A stretch of DNA of 64,000 nt from Pyropia haitanensis (Eukaryota; Rhodophyta; Bangiophyceae; Bangiales; Bangiaceae): the NCBI GenBank assembly GCA_008729055.1, contig SDUX01000001.1, forward strand, positions 2,891,206 to 2,955,205, in the 5' to 3' direction. The position numbers and the translations under genes are program-made. Below, piece by piece: positions 11,723-20,841 of the stretch. The first letter of the stretch is position 1, and every line of letters starts with the position of its first letter. A model generated the notes under the pieces. It was not told where the DNA came from and did no database searches. It saw only the letters and a program-made list of their open reading frames with translations.

Positions 11723-13086
11723 ATGCGCACCGGCGTCGACGCGACGGGCGGCACCACCGCCGACGGCGGCGCGTACGAGTACCTCGACCACACCGCCGAC
11801 GTACAGATCCACTCGTGGGGGCGGGACCTGCGCGCGGCGGCCGGCGCCGCGGCGGTCGCCATGTTTGGCATCATCACCGACCTGGATGACATTGTCGAGG
11901 CGCCCCCCGAGGGGGTGGGCGCTGGGGGGGACCCGCGCGCGCCGGGCCCGGCGGAGCAGCAGGCTGGGGAGCCAGGCGGTCCGCCCGCGGGTGCCGCCGC
12001 GGGCTGGCCCGTCACCGTGGATGTGGGCGGCCACGACGTGAAGAGCGCGGTGTACAACTTTTTGGACGAGTGCCTGTTTGCGTTTTGCGGGGACGCGCGG
12101 GTGTACCGGCGGGTGGAGGTGGACGCCGTGGACCGGGGTACGTTGTGTTTTGGGTGGGGGGGGGGGGGAGGGGCTGGAAGTGGAGGGGGGGATGAGGGCC
12201 GGGGTCGGGACCGAGGCAAGACACAGAGACGAGGAGGGCGCTGAGTCCATTGCGCGGGGGGGTTGGCGGGGCGGGGGGACGACGAGGGGTGCCAGTCCCC
12301 CACGTTGTGGGGGTGGGGCCTGGGCGCGGCCCGCTGCGCCGACGGCTCGTGACCGCGCGTGTCTGCGGTGGCGGCCGCCGCGCACGGCGGCGCCGGTGCT
12401 CCCCGTGCGTGTCGACGCGCACTCATGCTGACGCCTTCCCCCTCTCCGTCCCCTCGCTCTCCCCGGCTGCCTTGTTTTCTCTCTACCTCCCTATTCTTTC
12501 TGCCCCACCGTGCCTCTCGCGTCGCTCCCGCGGCTGCGGCTTCGCGATGGCCCTCGGTGAATACTATCCCCTATGCTCCCCGTCCCCCCCCCCCTCCCCT
12601 CCCCCATTCTCTTGCCGACTGGTTCTGGCGGCGGGCGACATCTCACTCCCCCCCCTCCTCCCCCCGCTTTAATCCCTGCAGTCGCGTGGAAAATCTCGGC
12701 GCGCGGCTATGGCGAGCGCTTTGACCGCTCCCGCCACACGCAGGTACGTACGGGCACGCCGCGGGTGTGGCATTTTCCCGTGAGCTCGGGCGAGTCGGCG
12801 GTGGTTGGTCGCACTGTGCCGGAATCGAGGGGAGGGCGCGAGCTGCGGGTCGGGCGCGGCCCGTGGACATTGGCCGCACGCACACGAGCCACTAACGATG
12901 GTAGGTGCTGTGTGGTTGTGGTCCTTGGTGTTTTTTCTGGGTGTGGGGGGGTTGGGGGGTGTTGGGGCTGACTGGGCTGCCGGGCGGGGTGCGCAGGGGA
13001 CAGAGGTCAAGGCCATCACCTACTCGGCGATGCAGGTGACCGAGACGCCGGACCGCGTGGACATTTACGTCATTGTGGACATCTGA
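11723..13086 (+). CDS. Archease, tRNA-ligase (RtcB) activating protein, three exons
   Basis: The gene is a join of 11723-12137, 12682-12743 and 12997-13086, giving 188 residues. Exon borders are GTACGT...CAG and GTACGT...CAG, with pyrimidine-rich intron 3' ends. Exon 1 carries the archease signature YEYLDHTADVQIHSWG and, later, FLDECLFAFCGD. Exon 2 encodes AWKISARGYGERFD. Exon 3 encodes GTEVKAITYSAMQV and ends IYVIVDI with the conserved terminal Asp. Archease helps RtcB-type ligases guanylylate and turn over during tRNA splicing and the unfolded-protein response in eukaryotes. A ~35-residue Gly/Pro/Ala insertion follows VEAPPEG and is absent from most family members. ATG11723 gives a normal-length start. 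An upstream ATG11419 in another frame could add an Ala-rich leader if the C run near 11668-11690 is mis-sized. Confidence 0.88.
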
Positions 13087-14084
13087 GAGCGGAGCGGCCA
13101 GCTGGGGCCGTGAGGGCGGGTGCCACTGGGGCTGAGGGTGGTGCATTGGGGGCTTGGGCGGGGGAAGGGGGGGGGGGCGGGTCGGCCGGTCACTGCCGCC
13201 CACTCGCGTCGCCTGCTTGCGTTTTGAACGCGGGGGGGCCGACTGACCGTCGGCCGGCTGCTGGCCGTGGCCACACGCCGACCGCCCCGCGGCGGTGGCC
13301 ACAGCAGGTGCCCCACCACACGGGGGGGCGGCGCGGCCGTGGCCACGCGGCGGGACGCGGAGTCACGTGCGGCGGCTGCCCGTACGCGCCCTCCCGCCCC
13401 CCCTCGCTCGTGCCTGCTACTTTCACGCGCTCATACCACGCGGGGGGCGGTCGGCGGGCACGCCCGTCTTCCGGGCGGCCGCGACCGGCGCGGGTGCGGC
13501 GGGCACGAGCCCGAGCACGTCGGCAAACGCGGGCGGATCGGTCGTGGCGAGGTGGCCCGGCCCCGTGATCACTTTCGCACAAACGTGTTCTGATTGGCCG
13601 GGACCCCGCTCATACCCCCTGTCCTCTCCTCGTTGAGCGTGAAATGTGTACCAGAAGTTTGCGCCAATCTGGGGTCTGCAACGCGCGTTTCTTGGCAACA
13701 GCAGAAATGACAGCTTCACGCCCAGCAGCTGGCGCTGTGCATCACCACGTCGGACAGACGGATCCGGGAAAGAAAGCTCCGGCTTTGGGGGACAGGTTGG
13801 CACAGGCTGGCACGAGACACCCCTCCCGTGTGCACCACACGCGTGCTCGGCCCGTTTGGCTCCGTGGTGAGTACCCGCCGCCTCGCCCGTGGGGACGTGC
13901 CCCTCGTGCGGGTTTCGTGCCGCTGTGCCGTGGCACTGCCGTCCGCCCCTCCCCATCCCGCGTCCCCCCATCTGGGCCGTGCCCGCCCCACCCCGCCCTC
14001 CGGCTTTGCCCCACCGGCCGACGGCACCCCCCCCCCGCGGCGGGCCGCGTGCGCCTTGGCAACGCCGGAAGGTGGCACCACCGA
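13087..14084. other. Intergenic, with a possible orphan hydrolase-like exon
   Basis: No complete gene is evident. On the minus strand, 13423-13570 encodes VITGPGHLATTDPPAFADVLGLV before a stop. This resembles the last His-containing segment of alpha/beta hydrolases (GHLP...DPEAF). A CAG acceptor-like site lies just upstream of it. No upstream exon is visible, because bZIP-like copy 2 starts on the other strand, so this may be a remnant. The plus-strand frame of copy 2 is also open from 13644, so its amino terminus could begin here. Confidence 0.3.
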
Positions 14085-15815
14085 ATGGCGGCGACGCCCC
14101 CCCCCCCTTTCCCCTCGCCCAGCGCCCCCCACCCCTTGGGCATCCCCTCCCCGCCGCAGCCATTGCCATGCGTGCAGGGGCTCACCGCGCAGCTGGCCGC
14201 CACCCGCGCCATCCTCGCGTCGTGGGTGCCCCACGCGGGCGGCGGCGACGGCGGCGGCGGCGGCAGCGACGTTGGCGGCGGTCGCGGCAGCAGCAACCAT
14301 GGGTGGGCCTCCCCGGCGTCGCTCGCGGGCTTTCCCGGCGGGCGCTCGCCCGCCAGTGCCTCGCCGGCCGGCGCGGGTGCCGGCGGTGGTGCCGGCGGCG
14401 CGCTGACGCCGCTGCACGTGTCGCCCACCCCCCTCACCCCGCACATGATGGCGGCCATGGACGAGTACGCCCTCCTCCGCCGCAGCAGCCGCGCGCGCGC
14501 GTGGCTGGTCGACGCGTGGGACCCGACCGCCGCCCCGCCGGCGTGCCCGCCGCTCAGCCCTACCGCGCTCGCCGGCGCCGTCGCGCTCGAGCGGGTGGTG
14601 CGGTTCCCGTGCGCCGACGCGGCGGCCACCGCCTCTGCCGCAATGGGGCTCCCCGCCGAGGACCCCGACTCGTACGCGCCGCCAGACGAGGCGGACGGCT
14701 CTCACCTCGGGCCCGTCCTCGTCGACTACACGGTGATGGGGGTGCCCGTCGAGGCGCCGCCGCTGCGGCGGGCGTCGTCGACCGCGCTGGGGGGGGGAGC
14801 CACACCCGCATCTGACGCCGCGGGCGACGCAGTGCACGCGCGGGTGGGGGCCGACGGCTCATGCGACGAGGACAACGAGGTGGTGACGATGAACCTGATC
14901 ATCAACGTGGAGCGGGACCTCCTCCCTGCCGCCTACGGGTACGTCCCCATCCAGCCCACCGCCCGCGCCGTCGTGCATCGCCAGACGGGTGAGATTCTGT
15001 CGCTGGTCAACGTGGCCGCCCCCCCCGGCGTACCCATGACGCAGCTGCTGCGGCTCGAGTACTTTCGGCCCGCCGCTGACGGGTCCGCAGAGCACTTCAG
15101 GACCACCCTCGGCGTGCGCGCCGGCGGTACGCTGTCGCTCATCGACCGCATCTCTGCGGAGATGAAGCCGGCGACCCCGCGGCCGTCGCCGGTGCTGCCG
15201 TCGCCGGTGCTGCCGCCCGCCGACGGCGTGACGGCGGTCGCGAATCTCGCGCGCGCCACGTATGGCACGTTTGGACTCGGCTACTTGCCGTCCTGGCCGC
15301 CCGGCGCGGCGGCGGGGGCGGCGGCGGCGGCGGCGGCGGCGGCACCCGCAGCACTCGGCCTGGGTTTCCTTGGCGGCGGCGACGGCGCCGGCTTGCCGCT
15401 GCCGCTGCCGCTGGTGCTCAAGAGCTCGCCCGCATCGGAGGCCACGACGCAGCGGATGCGGCGACGGGCGTTTCTGGCGCTGCGGGCGGCGGCGTCCCCC
15501 CCCCGGCTGCTGGGTCCTGCAGATACCGCCACGGCGGGCGCCTCTGCCGCCGCGGCCGGCGCCGCCGGCGCCCCCGGCGCCGCCGTCGCCGGCGGCTCGG
15601 CTGCCGTGGCCACCCCGCGGGCGGGGCCGCGCCGCATGCGGCGGTCACGGGTCAACCTGGCCGACGTGACCTCCGAGGCGGCGCGCCAGCGGATCGAGCG
15701 GAACCGCGCGTCGGCGGCGCGGAGCAACGCGGCGCGGCAGCGGGCGCGGGAGGACGCGCGGGTGCAGAGGGCCGCCGCCGCGCGTGGCCTGCCACGGATC
15801 CTGCCACGGCGCTGA
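14085..15815 (+). CDS. bZIP-like basic-motif family protein, copy 2
   Basis: 576 residues from ATG14085, chosen because it lies ~25 residues before the shared VQGLTAQLAATR motif, as in the other copies; the frame is open back to 13644. Order of shared blocks: the VQGLTAQLAATR motif (~26-47), EYALLRRSSRARAWLVDAWDP (~123-145), DSYAPPDEADG (~195), the central region from DNEVVTMNLIINVERDLL (~263) through VHRQTGEILSLVN and YGTFGLGYLP, and the basic motif RNRASAARSNAARQR (~538-552). The protein ends shortly after, at LPRILPRR, with no leucine zipper. It is the most divergent of the three complete copies, keeps the same Asn-for-Arg change in the basic motif, and is the only complete copy on the plus strand. 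Function is unknown; nuclear DNA binding is inferred from the basic motif. Confidence 0.62.
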   Translation: MAATPPPPFPSPSAPHPLGIPSPPQPLPCVQGLTAQLAATRAILASWVPHAGGGDGGGGGSDVGGGRGSSNHGWASPASLAGFPGGRSPASASPAGAGAGGGAGGALTPLHVSPTPLTPHMMAAMDEYALLRRSSRARAWLVDAWDPTAAPPACPPLSPTALAGAVALERVVRFPCADAAATASAAMGLPAEDPDSYAPPDEADGSHLGPVLVDYTVMGVPVEAPPLRRASSTALGGGATPASDAAGDAVHARVGADGSCDEDNEVVTMNLIINVERDLLPAAYGYVPIQPTARAVVHRQTGEILSLVNVAAPPGVPMTQLLRLEYFRPAADGSAEHFRTTLGVRAGGTLSLIDRISAEMKPATPRPSPVLPSPVLPPADGVTAVANLARATYGTFGLGYLPSWPPGAAAGAAAAAAAAAPAALGLGFLGGGDGAGLPLPLPLVLKSSPASEATTQRMRRRAFLALRAAASPPRLLGPADTATAGASAAAAGAAGAPGAAVAGGSAAVATPRAGPRRMRRSRVNLADVTSEAARQRIERNRASAARSNAARQRAREDARVQRAAAARGLPRILPRR

Positions 15816-17831
15816 GTGTCGGTAGCGCCAGCCGCGGGCGGGCGGCCTCACGCCGTTGGGGCCGCGCCGTGCGCGGTGGGTGACGCGGTAGCACGACGGA
15901 GCTGCTGCTTTGGTGGTGCGTGGCGTGCTTGTTGGTCCCCACGCGAGCAGCTGCTGCGGGCGCCGCGTGCGGTGCGTCTCACCGTGGCAGTCGGGCACGC
16001 TCTCGGAGATGTCCTCCTTCCGCCTTGGCCGACACGAACATCCTGGTACACCTCCCATGCGCGACTGTCCACCAGCCGGGGGCAATCGCCCCCATCACAA
16101 GGCCTGAGCTCCCCCCCCCCCATCCCCCGACGCGCCCCTTTCATGCAGCAAGATTTATTCCAGGCGTGACCGGCGGCGGCGTCCTCAACTTTGGCGTGAC
16201 CGCCAAGCTGGTGCCGCGGGAGGGGGCGCGGCATTCGTTGGCCACGCGTCGGTCCGATACGGGGGCGCGCAGACGAGGTCGACCCCTGCAATCGAAACGG
16301 GCACTTGCTTTTGTTGTACAGATGTAAAAGCCACAGCGTGCAGCGCAGGCGACCGCCCGCGCACACACACGCGTGCTGCTTGCACGTGTGCAGGTGTGTG
16401 CGCACGACGGGAAGCGACAGGCGCCACGGCGCCGATGCCCGCAGCGGCCGCCGGCAACAAGAACCGCGTGGCAGCCAGCTGGCCCCGCGGTGGCGGCGAT
16501 GGCGGCGCGCCCCGGCCGTCGCCACCGCCGCGCGGTGGGGGGTGCGCACTCACGGCGGCCGACGGGGGGGCGCGGCGCAGCCACACCCCCACGAACGGAC
16601 CGAGCGGCGGTGTGGGCGCCGGCGGCGGCGGCCAGAGCGGCACGCCCCGTGGCGCCGCCGGTGGCGTCTCCGGTGGTCCCCTGCCGGTAGAATCGATAGG
16701 GTATGAACCGGCAGCCGACGGCCTACGACCTGCGGCCGCGGGTGCAATCAACACCTGGTGAAGCACGGCGGGAGGGGGACGCACGACTTTGTGTACCCCG
16801 AGGCAGTGCACGACGAGGTGGCAAGTGGGGGTGGGAGTGGGGGTTGGCGTCGTTGCCCCGTCCCGCGCGGGCCGCACCGTGTCTCCCTCGCTGTGGACAG
16901 CTGTTGTCCGTCTCGTGCCTCGTGTGGTTGAGGTGAATGGGCGCACATTCTGTGCCTACGTCCGCTTTCTGGTGCATCTTGGGCACCTCGGCTACCACCA
17001 CCGCCGCCGCGCGTGCGCGCACCTGCGCCACGGCAGCACCTGGTGCCATCCGACAGCTGTGCCCCGGGGGTCTTGCGGTGGGCGGCCGCTCGGCAGTCTG
17101 CCACCTGCCACAAACCAGGAGCACGACAGACCACAGCGCCAGCAATTGCAGAGCGGCCCAAGCACGGGGGCAGAGCAGGGGGTCCGGAGCACGGGCGGAG
17201 AGAGCACGGCATTGTCCTCCAGGTCGAGAAACGGAGGAGGGATTGGGGTGGAAGAGAGAGTGGAGAGGAGGTCTGCCCTCGCGGCCGGAAAGAACAAGGA
17301 CACCACCGCCAAAGCAAGAAGAAAAAAAAAAAAGAGCCCGACTGAGTGTATCCCTTTACACACGCGCATCTGCGACACGCCACCCAGCCAAAGCAGCCCG
17401 CACGCCTCCGACACACCGCCGTACGGCCGATGGCCACGCCCAAACACCAACGCGTGCCGCTCGACCCCAAATGAGCGACTCTGGGCGCCCACAGGACCCA
17501 ACGGTGCGTGCCCCCTCAGAGGCGGTGCCACATGGTCGGTGGCCATGGTGGACTGGCACCCCACAGCCCACAGCCCAACACCCGCCCGTCGCGCCCGCAC
17601 TCACGACCCTTGCTTGCCAGCATCATAAAGCTCACCCAGCTCGCAGGCCACGGCACGTATCGGGTACGGAGAGGGCAACGCGACAGCCCAACCAGCCACC
17701 ACCCGCCACCACCGTCACCACCAAACCAAACCACAGCAGCACGCACCCCCTCCCACCGCCTCCCCCTTCGCACGCCCCCCTCCCACCGCCTCCCCCTTGA
17801 CACCCCCCCCCCCACCCCACACCCCACCGCC
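15816..17831. other. No firm gene; possible exon near 16.7-16.8 kb
   Basis: This is a mixed region with C/T-rich stretches. On the plus strand a non-repetitive reading LVKHGGRGTHDFVYPEAVHDEV lies around 16752-16817, preceded by an in-frame stop at ~16702. It looks like an exon of an unrecognised protein, but I could not find partner exons. Another reading near 16150-16320 (RFIPGVTGGGVLNFGVTAKLV) is similarly suggestive. Poly-C tracts at 17700-17820 precede the 3' end of histone H3. Confidence 0.3.
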
Positions 17832-19010
<1,179 letters not shown>

Positions 19011-20459
19011 ATGCCTGACGCCGACCTGCTGGTGGCCAGTGCTCGCCGACAGCGTAAAGCGGCGGTGCGACAGGCCGTCGCCATGGCGGCGCAGGCCGCC
19101 AATCAGGGTGGCGGCGGCGTGCCGGTGTTTGTCATGCTCCCGCTCGACACGCTGCTGGATGATCCCGCTATGGCCGCCCCTGACCTGGACGACGCGCTGG
19201 TGGCGCTGTCCGGCGCCCGCGCCGCGGGCGTGATGCTCGACGTTTGGTGGGGCCTGTGCGAGCCCTCCCCCGGCGCGTACGACTTTGCGCGCGTCCGGTC
19301 GCTGGCGGCCCGGTGTGGGGAGCTGGACCTGCGGGTGCAGGCGACCATGAGCTTCCACCAGTGCGGGGGCAACATTGGGGACAATGTGACCATCCCCCTG
19401 CCGTCGTGGGCGTTAGACGCGGCGGCCGCAGAGGGCCTGCTGTACACGGACGCCGCCGGTTGGGCCAACCCCGAGTGTCTATCCCTGTCGGCTGACCACG
19501 TGGCGTTCCTGCCGTCTGCCGACGGGGGGGCGCCCCGTACGGCCGTGCAGGCGTACGTCGCCTACGTGCGGGCGTTTGTAGATGCCATGGGCGACCTGAT
19601 CACTTCTGGGGTGGTGTCTGAGCTGCAGGTCGGCCTGGGCCCCTGCGGCGAGCTCCGCTACCCATCCTACCCCGCCGCCGGTGGGCGGTGGCTCTTCCCC
19701 GGCATTGGCCAGTTTGTCTGCCACGACCGGCGGATGCTCGCGTCGCTGGCGGCGGCCGCCGAGGGCGCCGGCCACCCTCCCGAGTGGGGCCGGCCCCCCA
19801 CAGACGCGGGGTCGTACAATGACACCCCCTGGGTGGCCCCCTTCTTCCACCGCTTTGGCGGGTGGCGGTCACCCCGTGGGCGCTTCTTCCTGACCTGGTA
19901 CGCCGACGCGCTGCTGCGGCATGGGGAGGACGTCCTTGCTGCCGTGCGGGGCGTGGTGCCCCCCGGCGGAAGGCTGGAGCTGGCGGTCAAGGTCAGTGGC
20001 ATCCACTGGTGGCGGTCCACCGCCAGCCGCGCCGCCGAGGCCACCGCCGGGTACGTGTGCCTGCCGCGGGATGGGTGGTTTGGGCTGACTGGCGGGGGCG
20101 CCCTCGACGGCTACGCGCGGCTGGCGGGCCTCTTTCGCCGCCACGGGGTGGTGTTTGACTTTACGTGCCTAGAGATGTGGACGTGGAAGCAGCCCGTGTG
20201 GTCGGCGCGCTGCGAGCCCGAGCGCCTCGTGCGAGACGCGGTGGACGCGGCGGCCGCCGAAGGCGTACCGTTTGCGGGCGAGAACGCGCTGGAGCGGTAC
20301 GACGAGGACGCGTACCGGCAGGTGGGGAAGGCATTTCGGCGTGTCCCCCGGGAGTTGCGGTTTGGGTTCACGTTTTTGCGGCTGGGGCCGACGCTGATGG
20401 AGGAGCCCAACTGGGCCCAGTTTTGTGCGTTTGTGGCCAGGATGGGGGCAAGAAAGTGA
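19011..20459 (+). CDS. Beta-amylase (GH14)
   Basis: 482 residues, single exon. It hydrolyses alpha-1,4-glucan from non-reducing ends to maltose. Family landmarks occur in order: PVFVMLPLDT, VMLDVWWGLCE, FHQCGGNIGDNVTIPLP, GLGPCGELRYPSYP with the proposed catalytic acid Glu214, YNDTPW, SGIHWW (substrate loop), ENALERYDEDAY with the proposed catalytic base Glu424, and FTFLRL near the end. Both catalytic Glu residues and the flexible-loop region are present, so it should be active. No transit or signal peptide is visible before the (beta/alpha)8 barrel, which implies a cytosolic enzyme. That suits red-algal floridean starch, which is stored in the cytosol. ATG19011 is the first Met and gives normal family length. 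A TATA-like site lies upstream. Confidence 0.93.
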   Translation: MPDADLLVASARRQRKAAVRQAVAMAAQAANQGGGGVPVFVMLPLDTLLDDPAMAAPDLDDALVALSGARAAGVMLDVWWGLCEPSPGAYDFARVRSLAARCGELDLRVQATMSFHQCGGNIGDNVTIPLPSWALDAAAAEGLLYTDAAGWANPECLSLSADHVAFLPSADGGAPRTAVQAYVAYVRAFVDAMGDLITSGVVSELQVGLGPCGELRYPSYPAAGGRWLFPGIGQFVCHDRRMLASLAAAAEGAGHPPEWGRPPTDAGSYNDTPWVAPFFHRFGGWRSPRGRFFLTWYADALLRHGEDVLAAVRGVVPPGGRLELAVKVSGIHWWRSTASRAAEATAGYVCLPRDGWFGLTGGGALDGYARLAGLFRRHGVVFDFTCLEMWTWKQPVWSARCEPERLVRDAVDAAAAEGVPFAGENALERYDEDAYRQVGKAFRRVPRELRFGFTFLRLGPTLMEEPNWAQFCAFVARMGARK

Positions 20460-20841
20460 GAGCTAGCGGGCGGCCTGCGCCGTGTGCCACACACGGCGGG
20501 GGACCTTGTGGAGGGGTAGGCTCGCAGTCGGTGCAGTGTGCGTCCTTGATCGAGCCACTGCACAATAGCTCTATGATTTATTGCTCGGCTGAGGGGGGAC
20601 TCGGGGCACCTCCCCACGACGGCCTGGCGGCGAAGCCGCTAGGATTGCTCGCGTTCATTGACCTGGGCACACTCGAGTGTGTCCGAGTGCGATGCGGCAG
20701 CACACGTGGCGGCGGTTGCAAGTGCCGCGGCCCCACGCAGACGGAGAAATAATGGAGGAAAGTTGATGGAAAAGCGCAACACGTCGCAGCCGGACCCTAC
20801 GCCACCTGTACAGCACGCAATGCATGGACTCCTTTGGGGGC
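20460..20841. other. Intergenic between convergent genes
   Basis: This is the spacer between the 3' ends of beta-amylase and the ER HSP90. No coding potential or clear terminator signal is seen. An ATGATTTATT stretch near 20572 is AT-rich and could be part of a 3' end signal. Confidence 0.4.
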
